14,849 nt of DNA from Candidatus Freyarchaeota archaeon (GCA_030587365.1 JAUQZE010000044.1:1-14849), one strand, 5' to 3'. Positions 1 through 7,911 are shown, numbered from the stretch's first letter. A program made the numbers and translations. The notes: a model not told the origin generated them from the sequence alone.

Positions 1-199
1 TTTTCTACGTATTTCTTTTATATGGGCACTAGGGGAGGAACTGAATTAGTACTTTTTGGGATTTTGTATTTATTATTTTTCTGGTTTTTGTGGAAAACAG
101 AATTCTTTAATAAGAAGCTGTCCTTAGAAATAAAGCCTCTAACCTTATGCGCTTCAGCTGTTTACTTGATTTACTTCTTATCGTTTCCTAGAATTAGTC
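1..199. repeat. terminal direct repeat, left copy (circular overlap)
   Basis: Bases 1-199 are identical to 14651-14849, as read directly by comparing both ends. The repeat lies inside a glycosyltransferase coding region, not in an insertion sequence, and it starts and stops exactly at the window edges. That is the signature of a circular or tandem sequence cut open by an assembler. It is not a biological terminal repeat such as a phage end. Confidence 0.97.
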
Positions 200-1044
200 C
201 AAATTATTTCATATGGATTTTGCCCTTCCTACTAATTATGTTCCCCACAGGCAAACTTGAGAGGATCATGTTGTTGCTTATTAATTTCATACCCTTTGCG
301 TATATATTTTTACAAAGTAGCTTTTTCTACTATGTAAACCAAAACTATTCGGTTTACGGGCAAAGCATGGGGCTAGCGATTGCGGGGGGATTTTTGTTTT
401 CGCTTTCGTGTATTTTTGTATTCCAAGCCCTATTCAAAGAGGAGATTCTAACACTCAAACCATTTAGAAGGGTGTATCAGTTTTTTGAAAAATTTCCCGC
501 CCGAAGAAGAAAGCTGCTTTTTGTTTCTTCGCTAATATCAATGTTTCTTGTAATATTGATTACCGTGAACGCGAATGGTGTCTACTGGTGGGGCTACCCA
601 ATAACCTTTTCAGTGTCTTTAGAGTACCCTGAACTTCCGCTAGGTTTACAACTAGTAATTTTGCTTCTTTTTCTCACGCTAGCGCCCCTAGCGGTCGCCA
701 TTGCCCCAACACTGCAAAGTGTTAATGGAAATGTGAGACGGTGGAGATGGGAGCTCGGTATTCTGATCGCTGCTCTTTCTTCATTTACTGTTATAACCTG
801 TATAATTCTTTGGACTACCATCCCCTACATTAATACTAGTAGTAGTTTCTTTTTTGGTTGGGTTCCTGTTTTTGGAGCCCTACGTTCATTGTGTGAGAAT
901 GGAGGGATAATCACAAGCGCCCTGTTACTAATCGCCTGCGTTACCGGCCTAGACCTATTGTTTAGATTACCAAAACAAGGCACAAATGAAAACGAGGCTA
1001 ATAAGAGGATAACAAAGTTGGGTAAAAAAGTAACACCGCATTGA
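1..1044 (+). CDS. GT-C type membrane glycosyltransferase, C-terminal part (continues from 14650)
   Basis: The frame is open from base 1, and an internal ATG at 22 is unlikely to be the true start because coding sequence runs in without a stop from 13838. The part seen here gives about 347 aa of alternating hydrophobic segments. Positions matching the paralogue at 10090-11973 include the RISPNYFIWILPFLL region (counterpart RINMYYALWALPFLL), FFYYVNQNY (counterpart FYYLNENY), GVYWWGYPITF (counterpart GLYWSGYPVTL) and the C-terminal FFFGWVPVFGALRSLCENGG, which is nearly the same in both. The shared C-terminal region of about 200 aa with several extra helices is longer than in simple PIG-M-like enzymes and may be a lineage-specific extension. 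The protein ends in a basic cytoplasmic tail. Confidence 0.85.
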   Translation, partial: FSTYFFYMGTRGGTELVLFGILYLLFFWFLWKTEFFNKKLSLEIKPLTLCASAVYLIYFLSFPRISPNYFIWILPFLLIMFPTGKLERIMLLLINFIPFAYIFLQSSFFYYVNQNYSVYGQSMGLAIAGGFLFSLSCIFVFQALFKEEILTLKPFRRVYQFFEKFPARRRKLLFVSSLISMFLVILITVNANGVYWWGYPITFSVSLEYPELPLGLQLVILLLFLTLAPLAVAIAPTLQSVNGNVRRWRWELGILIAALSSFTVITCIILWTTIPYINTSSSFFFGWVPVFGALRSLCENGGIITSALLLIACVTGLDLLFRLPKQGTNENEANKRITKLGKKVTPH

Positions 1045-1563
1045 TAGCGTATTTTATAATATAATTTGATTAAATAATTTTGATTAAACGTTTTTACCTT
1101 TGTATCTATGTAGTATTGGCAGCCGGCTTCCAAAATGGAAGTGGGAACTTAGACCTTTCTTTTTGTACGAATTTTTTATATCCGTTCATTCGAAATTTTC
1201 CTTGTTACCTAGATTTAAGCCTTGGTTACCAAAACTTAACATATCTTCACATGGAGACATAGTAGGTTGGTTTTCAAGCTCTCCAAAAAGGGGAGCCCCC
1301 GGATACCAAGAATTTCCGAGTAGCCTCCGTTGCACGCAATAGCAGCAACTTCATCGTGCACCAAGCCTCGATCCTAGTCGATAGATTCAAACGAATTTTT
1401 GGGGGTTTACAGTCGTTTTTCTTATCCTTCTTGGTTTTTTCTCAAAAGTGTTCTGATTTTTCAAGTTCCCCGTAGTCTGGAGGACTTCCATCTCCTTTCG
1501 AGGTTGGAGCGGCGGGTGCTTGTTGCTTTTTCTTGAATTATTGCAGGCTGTCTGATCTAGGAT
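1045..1563. other. intergenic region without recognisable gene; two small hairpins
   Basis: About 520 bases separate the glycosyltransferase stop from the end of the transposase pseudogene. Short open frames up to 80 codons exist on both strands, but none shows a family motif or a plausible start. Two hairpins are visible: CTTCCA/TGGAAG with a 3-base loop at 1127-1141, and a 7-bp stem (one G-T pair) with an A5 loop at 1278-1296. Neither is followed by a T-run, so neither is a convincing terminator. The part nearest 1563 may belong to the insertion sequence that carries the transposase, but I could not find its terminal inverted repeats. Confidence 0.5.
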
Positions 1564-3220
1564 CTATCTAGCGCGGGGTGGCGGCTCGCCAATCATCTTA
1601 GGTGGCTTGAGTGCAGCGAATGCCTCCTCAAGGTGCTCCTTAAATTGCTCTCTGGTGATGATGACGCACCATACTTCTCCCCCCTCAACCTTCTTACGCT
1701 CTTTGGACGGCAGATCATCGATTTCTACCTCTTCAAGCATTGCGGCGTTAACTATGAGCCAGAGGTTGTGGAGAACTAGGAGAGGGTAAAGGTGAAGAAG
1801 CGGACTTGCTGGGGCTCTTGCTCTTAAGCTGGAGAGGTTTTCGGTCTCTGAATGTAGTTTCTATTTGGTTTCTCTCCCTCATGAAGAGGGATAGCAGCGC
1901 CAACGGCTCCCTGCTGTCCCCTACCGCGTTGGTGAAGACTCCTGTAAAAGCGTCCCACCAATAGATGGTCTCGCTCCGCGTCTTTCGCTCCAGCGTTCTG
2001 TCCATAGCATTTTTCTCCTCTCTTCTCTCCCTCTTTGTTTTCCTCTTTCTGAGTACGGCTTGCGTCTTCTTGAAGTATGATTCCTTGGGCTTCCGCTACC
2101 GTCACCTCGACCTCCTTTCTTGAGTTCTTGCCCCTTATTTTGATTCTTCCCACCGTTGGCTTGCAGCTTCTGAGCCATTTTCTCATACGTTTGCACAGGT
2201 CCTCCGCTCCCTCCACCTCCATTCTCCTTAGCCCCCCAAGAACGCGGCACCATTCAAGGATGCTCTTTGCGTGCTTCGCCCACCCTCCGAGTATCCCTGC
2301 TTCCTCGGCGGCGGAGGAGGAGGGCAGCTGGTCTATGGTGTTCTTCGCCTCGCCGATTATTTTTAGGGGCTGGTCGACCCTGAAGGTGTCTGCCAGGAAT
2401 TTCTTGACTCTTTCCGTTCTTTTTATTCTCACGGCGAAGCTGCGGCTCGCCCACTCCTCAAGCGACATGGTTTTGACGTTGGCGAATGCGCTGTCGCCGA
2501 GGACGAGTTTTACCCTTAGGAGTCTCTCAGCCCTTCTTAGGGCTTCTCTCACCTGTTTGTGCTGCTGCGGTTTCTTTGTGTTCTTCATGGGGAGGATTGC
2601 CAGCGCCAGTCTTTTTCCCTCCCGCCCCACGGATGAGGCTATGAGGAAGCGGAAGAAGTGTTTCTCCTTCCTCTGGAAGATCCAGTCTCTGAGCTTCTTC
2701 CTCATTTTTGCGCCGTGGATTTCTATCTCTAGGAGGTCTAGTGCCGTGTGCACTGGCTCCTTTGGGAAAACATTGTTTTCTTCTCCCACAGCGCTGCTCT
2801 GGCGAGCTTCGTGTTCATTGCGTCGGTCAGTTTCTTGGTTGTCAGTTTTCCGATTCGGTAGTGAACCTTCTCCAGCGTGACCTCCGGGGATTCCTCTTTC
2901 GCCTCCCCCATGGCTGTGTTCATGTACCCCTCCTTGGTGATTCCCCGCGCTAGGCACGCCATCCTCTCTGGAGCGGTGCTTCCCTCTCTGAGCGGGATGC
3001 TTTTGAAGAACTCCCTCAGCAGCTCTACCAGCAGCTTGAGGGTGTCTTGAACCTGTCTGGGTGGTTTCGGTTTCGCCGCCAGAAGCTTCAGGGTGCGTGT
3101 GTTCTCGACGAGGAGGGGGGTGTTGTAGATGGTGAGGAGGGCGATGGTGGTTATGGTGAGGGTTGTTGAATCGTGTGTGAGAAGGTTTGCTGTGAGGGTT
3201 GCTATGGTGAGGAAAAACAT
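1564..3220 (-). pseudogene. IS4-type DDE transposase, broken by three frameshifts
   Basis: Read on the minus strand from ATG 3220, three frame changes give one composite protein of about 552 aa ending at a TAG at 1564-1566, with no internal stop. The breaks fall at short homopolymers: T4 at 2776-2779, T5 at 2010-2014 and G4 at 1811-1814. Likely catalytic residues are the Asp in HTALDLLEIEIHG (codon 2736-2738), the Asp in VLGDSAFAN (2493-2495) and the Glu in RERNQIETTFRDRK (1859-1861). The last one fits the R-(3)-E-(6)-K part of the IS4 YREK signature. The D-to-E distance of about 210 aa fits an insertion domain in the RNase H fold. The C-terminal part has the usual LLVLHNLWLIVN helix. The region is clearly richer in G+C than its neighbours, which supports foreign origin. 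The exact IS subgroup is not assigned, and no convincing inverted repeats were found. Confidence 0.8.
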
Positions 3221-3319
3221 GAGGTAGTTTATTAGAACAAGTCTATCCGGCTTCGTACCATTTATACTCGTATTTCTCCTACATCACTTTTTCAGCCCCA
3301 CAAGAAATGCTATAAAAAA

Positions 3320-3832
3320 GTGTATCAACCAGAAAAAATCCCAGTTTATCCGAATCTATCGTTCTTGGTGGGGAGATTCAAGTTGTATAGAAAAAGGGTG
3401 ATTTTGGTGTTTGTTGTGTTGGTTTCGATTTTGTCGTTTTCGTTCATGGTTTTACCTTCCGAGCGCCCCTTTCTTTATTTCACGGGTACTGTCACTCAGA
3501 TTTGCTTCCCCACGACCATGCAGTGGAACTTGTTGCCTCTTTCAGAGTGTGATGATGCGGTACTGGCTATCGTGTGGTTGAACTGGAACATGCCCCTGAA
3601 CTCGTGTCTTATCGGCCACGAAAACTTATTTGGTTGGGCCGAGTTGAATGTTCACTTCAGACCAATTTATCAATATGGGGGTTTTTATACTGGTTTGTTA
3701 CGGGCGCTAGAGATGGCAAGCCTGTATAACACTACTTTTGTGATAACGCAATGGAACTATGACTTCTTTATTAGAACAGCTGGTTTTAATCCGGTTTTCA
3801 GACTGGGTTCGATAGAAGTATTTAAAAAATAG
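3320..3832 (+). CDS. single-pass membrane protein, likely C-terminal fragment of a GT-C glycosyltransferase
   Basis: The 170-aa product starts at GTG 3320; the ATG at 3307 is followed at once by a stop. It has a basic stretch at residues 20-26, one membrane helix at about 27-45, and an outer soluble domain with LAIVWLNWNMPLNS (about 82-95) and IGHENLFGWAEL (about 98-109). Such W-L-N-x-N-x-P-x-N-S segments occur in the extracytoplasmic C-terminal domains of archaeal membrane glycosyltransferases, where they follow the last helix. The missing multi-helix part should lie upstream, where the transposase pseudogene now ends 100 bases away. I infer that the gene was truncated by that insertion. It could instead be a small stand-alone protein; the frame itself is intact, and the family match is from memory of sequence style. 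Confidence 0.5.
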   Translation: MYQPEKIPVYPNLSFLVGRFKLYRKRVILVFVVLVSILSFSFMVLPSERPFLYFTGTVTQICFPTTMQWNLLPLSECDDAVLAIVWLNWNMPLNSCLIGHENLFGWAELNVHFRPIYQYGGFYTGLLRALEMASLYNTTFVITQWNYDFFIRTAGFNPVFRLGSIEVFKK

Positions 3833-4065
3833 GGAATTATAATTTATTGCAGAAGATTAGCAAGAAAGCCCCGGTCTTTTAAGATGAGGATATTGGCTGG
3901 TTTAAGAGATAAAGATATCTCAATAATATTTGCGAGGGGGGAAAGATGAGCAAAGCTCTCAAGTAAGGTCTAAATGGAGCAACAGGAATCTAATAAACCT
4001 AAATCATATGAAGGAAAATTACCAACTTGTTCTCATGAACCGATAAAAGGCTGCCTGAGATAATT
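3833..4065. other. intergenic region; possible IS200/IS605 end remnant
   Basis: These 233 bases hold no gene. At 3862-3893 the sequence AAGAAAGCCCCGGTCTTTTA followed by AGATGAGG resembles the imperfect hairpin near the right end of many archaeal IS200/IS605 elements. No tnpA or tnpB remnant is visible beside it. A short GAGAT/ATCTC stem lies near 3906-3921. The flanking genes converge here, so transcription terminators would be expected, but no clear one is seen. Confidence 0.25.
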
Positions 4066-5166
4066 TCAGAGTGTGATGTTGCTAGCTAGATGTAAAAATT
4101 TTTTGCTTGATTTATCCCAATCAAAGTTTCTGGCCCACATTATGGAGTTATCTGTTAACTTTTTTCTTAGTTCTATGTCGGATAGAACCTTATCAATAGT
4201 ATTTGCGAGTTCTTTTACATCTCCGTTTTTTACTAGTAAGCCAGTTTGACCGCTTTTTACAGCGTCTTGGAGTCCTTGGACTTTATAGGCTATGGAAGGG
4301 GTTCCACAAGAATTGGCTTCGATTATCGAAAGCCCCCATCCTTCTTTCATCGAAGTGATAACATAGACCCAGCCTTTTTGTAGTATACTTACCTTCTCTT
4401 GCTCCGTAACGTTTTTATAAATCTTGACCGAGTCTGAGTTTAAATTCAGTTTTTTAACAAGGTCTTTTAGCTCCTCGTGGTAATCTCCCTTTCCCGCTAT
4501 TATCAACTCGGGGTCTTTTCCATTATTCTTTAAAATCTTAAAGGCTCTGATTAAGTCCTCTAACTGTTTATATTTTTTCACTCTACCCACATAGATTATT
4601 AAAGGTTTTTTCGATTTATTTCCGGGTACAAATAAGTTATGGTTCACACCATTGTAAATAATTTCAATTTTATTCTTTGATAATCCCTTAAGAATTAGTT
4701 CCTTTTTTGTACTTTCAGAAACAGTAATAATTGGGATTTTTTTGTAAAATAAAGGTATTAAATTTTCACAAAGAAACGCAAAAGCAGCGAGGAAGAAGGG
4801 TAATTCCTTAAACAAAGTTTTCCCGTGTATATGATGTATGATTGTAAATAATGGTTTCTTAACATATAAGGGACTAAAAATTGGTACCTTGCTAACATCA
4901 TCTATTATAAGATCAAAATTATACCTTCTTAATTTGGTAATGTAATAAAAAAATACAAACAAAGGAAATGTGAATTTCGTCCCTATTCTAATTACTCTAA
5001 TTCCATCGATGGATTCCTCTCTTTTGCAACCCTTATACTGTGAGGCTACTAGAGTAACATGATGCCCATCCCGAGCTAGCCTTTTAAAAATCTCATGTAA
5101 GTGAATTTCTGCTCCACCTGCCTCTGGATTCTTTATGTCCCTCCAGTTTATCACCAAAAGCCTCAA
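4066..5166 (-). CDS. GT4-family glycosyltransferase
   Basis: This 366-aa soluble retaining glycosyltransferase has the GT-B fold. The N-terminal acceptor domain shows the glycine-rich AGGAEIHLHEIFKRL (about 16-30), and a short hydrophobic or amphipathic region at about 66-76 and 122-140 may contact the membrane. The C-terminal nucleotide-sugar domain begins near LIIYVGRVKKYKQLEDLI (about 189-206) and holds the E-x7-E pair (Glu275 and Glu283 in EGWGLSIIE) followed by ANSCGTPSIAY. Length is normal for GT4. The start is TTG at 5166; a TATA box lies 23-33 bases upstream, so the transcript would be almost leaderless. The enzyme would add a sugar from an NDP-sugar to a lipid-linked or soluble glycan in the cytoplasm. 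Sugar and acceptor cannot be told from the sequence. It points against the membrane glycosyltransferases and so forms its own unit. Confidence 0.92.
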   Translation of the reverse strand: MRLLVINWRDIKNPEAGGAEIHLHEIFKRLARDGHHVTLVASQYKGCKREESIDGIRVIRIGTKFTFPLFVFFYYITKLRRYNFDLIIDDVSKVPIFSPLYVKKPLFTIIHHIHGKTLFKELPFFLAAFAFLCENLIPLFYKKIPIITVSESTKKELILKGLSKNKIEIIYNGVNHNLFVPGNKSKKPLIIYVGRVKKYKQLEDLIRAFKILKNNGKDPELIIAGKGDYHEELKDLVKKLNLNSDSVKIYKNVTEQEKVSILQKGWVYVITSMKEGWGLSIIEANSCGTPSIAYKVQGLQDAVKSGQTGLLVKNGDVKELANTIDKVLSDIELRKKLTDNSIMWARNFDWDKSSKKFLHLASNITL

Positions 5167-5188
5167 TTCTTATACTACCCTCGAAAAA

Positions 5189-5199
5189 TATTTTTTATA
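5189..5199 (-). promoter_or_regulatory. TATA box for the GT4 gene
   Basis: On the minus strand the sequence reads TATAAAAAATA, 23-33 bases before the TTG start at 5166. That is the normal archaeal spacing from TATA box to transcription start, so the message should begin at or within a few bases of the start codon. Confidence 0.5.
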
Positions 5200-5233
5200 C
5201 TCTTTCTTAAAGCGTTTTGTCTATATTTAGCCT

Positions 5234-5430
5234 TCGCTCTTAAATAAGATTTTTGTGGCTGGCTTTATAATGCTCCTTTATGAACGTTTTAGATCTTCTT
5301 TCCAGCGAGGAGACCTGCTTCAAGCTTTTCAAGGCGATCCGGTGGCGAAACGGTGTCCACTGCCCCAGTACGGCTTGAGAAGGCTGAAGGGACACGGGAA
5401 TTACGGGCAGGCACTCAAGCGTTACCTGTG
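5234..5430 (+). mobile_element. left-end fragment of a second IS1595-family element
   Basis: The segment begins with the same left inverted repeat as the element at 8968-10008. Bases 5234-5302 are identical over 69 bases to 8967-9035, covering the end, the leader and the first codons of the transposase. After 5302 similarity falls to roughly three quarters, through the zinc-ribbon part, and it stops near 5430. There the sequence jumps into a fragment of a different transposase. No right inverted repeat is found, so this is a solo end left by deletion. Confidence 0.8.
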
Positions 5431-5442
5431 AAAGGGGTAAAG

Positions 5443-5665
5443 GTGCCTTGGAACTCCAACATGGTTGAACGTCTTATGGAGGAGATCTAAGAGATGCGAG
5501 CATAAGTGGATGAGGTGGACTGCAAGGGGGCTGGAGGCCATCTTAGGCGTCATCTTGGTGAGGTACACTTCAGAGGTGAGGTATCAGAGGTTTAAGCAGA
5601 AGATCACAAAAGCCGAGAACCTAAGGTTTATTAAAGGCGAAGTGAAAATCATGGCTACAAGGTGA
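5443..5665 (+). pseudogene. C-terminal remnant of a different (mutator/ISL3-like) transposase
   Basis: The frame starting at 5443 gives VPWNSNMVERLMEEI and then a stop at 5488. One base over, the frame resumes with SKRCEHKWMRWTARGLEAI and runs to TGA at 5663-5665. Joined, they form the C-terminal end of archaeal DDE transposases in which a P-W/T-x-N-x-(I/V)-E-R-L-M-x-E-(I/V)-S-K-R helix precedes a WMRW...GLE...LVRY segment. The N-terminal two thirds are missing, replaced upstream by the IS1595 fragment. It cannot encode an active enzyme. The exact family is uncertain; the general type is fairly clear. Confidence 0.6.
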
Positions 5666-5829
5666 ACTTTAGACAAAAATGAAACACAATCAAATATTTA
5701 TATATTTCAGAATGAATACTTTACTTTAAACCTGCCTATCAGCGTGGTAATTAGTGGTGTTCAGGGTTAATATCGATTAAAATGTTCTGGTTTAATACAT
5801 GTTAAAGAGTAATAAATAGATTCTAAAAT

Positions 5830-7701
5830 TTGCATAATTATTGGTTGTGTATTGTTATGTTAAACTCTCATTATCCTGTAATGTGGATTCAAAAAGGCTT
5901 ATCGTTTACTGGTAAAAGTATCTTTAGATTACTCTGTGGAAGTAGGGTTGCTCAGGTATTTATTTTAATAGTTGTTGTAATGTTGGTAGCAAAGTATGCG
6001 TACAGCCCATTTACCCTTTTCATTATGACAAATCCTATGTTTGTATCAAATTACATGTCGTTCGTGGGGGAACTTTACGCTTTTTTCGATGTTTTTTTGT
6101 ACAGGTCTGTGTTGAGTCCTCTTCTTTTTTTCTTCTTTTGGATGTCTTGGATTTGGGTGCCTTTGATTTTTACTGTTATGAAGACTAGAAAGGGCCTCTT
6201 GGAAAAATCAGTTCTGAGAAGCGTGTTCCGGAATAGGTTTCTATTTGGTGAGGATGTTGTTCCCCGTGTTTTTTGTGTTTTGTCTTTGATTCTTATTTTG
6301 GTTCTTTATTCTTACAGATATTTTGTTTATCCTATTCCTCAGGGGTGGGATGTTGCTTGGTATCTCGAATCATGGAGAAGTATAGATATGGATTTTTCCG
6401 GAGCCTTTTCATCGTTGGGTCGCATTCTAGGATTCCCTTTGCGAGGCCGTCCGCTATTTTTTTTGGTGTTGTATTCTGTTAATTTGGTGGTTGGTTGTAA
6501 AGAGATTACTTTAATGATTATTCCAATCATTTTTGCGATTCTTTACGCTTTTGCGATCTATAAATTTGTGCTTGTAGGTACTAATGATAAGATGGTTGCG
6601 AGTCTGGCGATGTTGCTTGCTCCGCTCTCTTATTTTATGGTGAGAATCTCTTTTGATCTATACAATACTTTTTTAAGTCTTATTATTGTGTTGTTGTTTC
6701 TAACCGTTCTTATGAAAGCTATGAAGAATGCGAGTAAAAAGAATCTGTTGTTGGGTTGTATTTTTTCTTTTGCGTTGGTGCTTACGCATGTGTGGACTTG
6801 GATAATTTTCCTAGCGATACTGGCTTCTTTCGCCTTTATTCAAGTTTTGAGGCGGCGGAAAAATTTTCGAAAAAATCTTTACGCCATGGCTCTAATTACA
6901 CTTCCTTCGATAGTCATTGGTTTAATAATGGTTTCAATAAGACCTACTGTTATACCTACTTCTCAGCTTAGTTTCTTTAATTTTCCCGCTACTAACTGGT
7001 ATTGGGTTTCAATGAAAGAATCGCCTTTTTTGCTGATTCCTGCTATTTACGGATTATACTCCGTTTTCACAAAAAATACAAATTTTACGAACCTGATTAT
7101 TGCTTGGGTGTTCGTCTTATCGTTGCTAATATTTGTTACTGGATATTCTGAATCATATAGATTTTACATTCTTTATCCGGTTGGTGTTTTGGCTGCTTTT
7201 GGTGCTTATGATTTGATTGGTAGGGCGGACGGTTTTCTTCATAAGAAGTTCAGGTGGAAGAAGGGGGGAGCTCTTTTGTATATAGTCGTTCCCATTTTGT
7301 TTTGTTTGTTAGTGTTCTCCAGTACTCTTCCAGAGTCTTTTGATTGGATTTATTTGCAGAGGCCGAATGGTTTGGCTATGATGCAGGTTTATTGGATTTA
7401 CTGGGTTTATGGTTATAATAACAAGAATATTATAGTGGTGGTTTATGACCCTCCGGCTGAACCTTTGGGGGACAGCTGGGGCTCCAATATTAAGGGTTTT
7501 GCTAGAGCGTATATCGGTTTTGATTCAATGTATTTTGGTAACTTAACCGATCTTCTTAGTGGTCATCCTGATTCTTTTGGACGTACTTTCGATACGAGTA
7601 ATAAGACAATTATTTTGACCTCAGAACTTTACAGGCTGACTCCTTTAGAATTGTCGATGGTTGAAAAAGTGAATTGTTTAGGAATATACTTTGTAAAATA
7701 A
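5830..7701 (+). CDS. GT-C-like polytopic membrane glycosyltransferase
   Basis: The reading frame opens at TTG 5830 (623 aa), but ATG 5857 (residue 10) or ATG 5881 (residue 18) may be the true start; no Shine-Dalgarno site decides. About eleven to twelve hydrophobic segments lie between residues 41 and 500. The loop after the third helix has PIPQGWDVAWYLESW (about 168-182) with Asp174 in the place of the GT-C catalytic acid. Further on are THVWTW (about 319-324) and ESYRFYILYPVGVLAAFGAYDL (about 441-462), which resembles the R-x5-P-x3-L-A-A-x-G helix of GT39/PMT-like proteins. The last 110 residues form a soluble outer domain. It is not close to the two paralogues elsewhere in the window. Likely role: transfer of a lipid-phosphate-linked sugar on the outer membrane face. 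Third codon positions are strikingly T-rich, unlike the next gene. Confidence 0.75.
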   Translation: MHNYWLCIVMLNSHYPVMWIQKGLSFTGKSIFRLLCGSRVAQVFILIVVVMLVAKYAYSPFTLFIMTNPMFVSNYMSFVGELYAFFDVFLYRSVLSPLLFFFFWMSWIWVPLIFTVMKTRKGLLEKSVLRSVFRNRFLFGEDVVPRVFCVLSLILILVLYSYRYFVYPIPQGWDVAWYLESWRSIDMDFSGAFSSLGRILGFPLRGRPLFFLVLYSVNLVVGCKEITLMIIPIIFAILYAFAIYKFVLVGTNDKMVASLAMLLAPLSYFMVRISFDLYNTFLSLIIVLLFLTVLMKAMKNASKKNLLLGCIFSFALVLTHVWTWIIFLAILASFAFIQVLRRRKNFRKNLYAMALITLPSIVIGLIMVSIRPTVIPTSQLSFFNFPATNWYWVSMKESPFLLIPAIYGLYSVFTKNTNFTNLIIAWVFVLSLLIFVTGYSESYRFYILYPVGVLAAFGAYDLIGRADGFLHKKFRWKKGGALLYIVVPILFCLLVFSSTLPESFDWIYLQRPNGLAMMQVYWIYWVYGYNNKNIIVVVYDPPAEPLGDSWGSNIKGFARAYIGFDSMYFGNLTDLLSGHPDSFGRTFDTSNKTIILTSELYRLTPLELSMVEKVNCLGIYFVK

Positions 7702-7723
7702 AATCAAATTAAATTTTCATATC

Positions 7724-7750
7724 TTCCCTTATTTTACAAAGGGAATTTTC
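7724..7750 (+). terminator. hairpin with short T-run after the GT-C gene
   Basis: A perfect 7-bp stem, TTCCCTT/AAGGGAA, with an 8-base loop is followed by TTTTC, 23 bases after the stop at 7701. Archaeal termination relies mainly on T-runs, so the stem may matter less, but position and form fit a transcript end. Confidence 0.45.
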
Positions 7751-7767
7751 TAAACATCGAATTTAGT

Positions 7768-7800
7768 GGGTGTACGTATAGTGAATGCTTGGACACACCC
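7768..7800. repeat. small inverted repeat in intergenic region
   Basis: GGGTGT at 7768-7773 pairs with ACACCC at 7795-7800 across a 21-base loop. It lies between the terminator-like hairpin and the repeated motif at 7810. The function is unknown; it could be a decayed element end or an operator. Confidence 0.3.
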
Positions 7801-7809
7801 TTGTTACTG

Positions 7810-7835
7810 AGTTCGGTGGAAAAACTTGGAAAAAA
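7810..7835 (+). repeat. repeated intergenic motif, copy 1
   Basis: AGTTCGGTGGAAAAA at 7810-7824 is identical to 13039-13053. In both copies a second TGGAAAAAA follows within a few bases, preceded by a similar TTG(T/C)TA and followed by AT-rich sequence. The two sites are intergenic and in the same orientation. Confidence 0.6.
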
Positions 7836-7880
7836 TAAGCTAACCTAACATAAAAACAACCTTCCAATCAAATGCAAAAG

Positions 7881-7889
7881 TTTATTATA
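7881..7889 (+). promoter_or_regulatory. TATA box for the membrane protein at 7912
   Basis: TTTATTATA, preceded by a purine-rich AAAAG (possible BRE), lies 23-31 bases before ATG 7912. This is the spacing expected for a nearly leaderless archaeal transcript. Confidence 0.5.
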
Positions 7890-7911
7890 GACCTGAATCA
7901 AAAAAGACCGC

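Noticed and set aside
1..199. Terminal repeat as phage-type or linear plasmid ends
   Set aside because: The repeat cuts a single gene in mid-frame, is not inverted, and no phage or linear-plasmid gene is present. A circular overlap is simpler.
594..1133. Two minus-strand open frames of 75 and 102 codons
   Set aside because: They mostly overlap the well-supported glycosyltransferase on the other strand and show no motif or promoter.
1278..1296. Intrinsic terminator
   Set aside because: The 7-bp stem is followed by C-rich sequence, not a T-run, and it is more than 230 bases after the nearest stop codon.
1080..1342. Two overlapping plus-strand open frames of 60 and 80 codons
   Set aside because: No recognisable motif, no ribosome site, and they overlap one another in different frames. 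They are not strong enough to call as genes.
2077..2880. A 267-codon open frame on the plus strand
   Set aside because: It lies wholly opposite the transposase pseudogene, whose catalytic motifs are on the minus strand. The plus-strand product is Ser/Pro/Leu-rich low-complexity sequence with no family motif, as expected for the antisense of a G+C-richer gene.
7810..7824. Origin recognition box
   Set aside because: Only the GTGGAAA core resembles archaeal boxes. The left half differs, there is no cluster of boxes, and no orc1/cdc6 gene is nearby, so it is kept only as a repeated motif.
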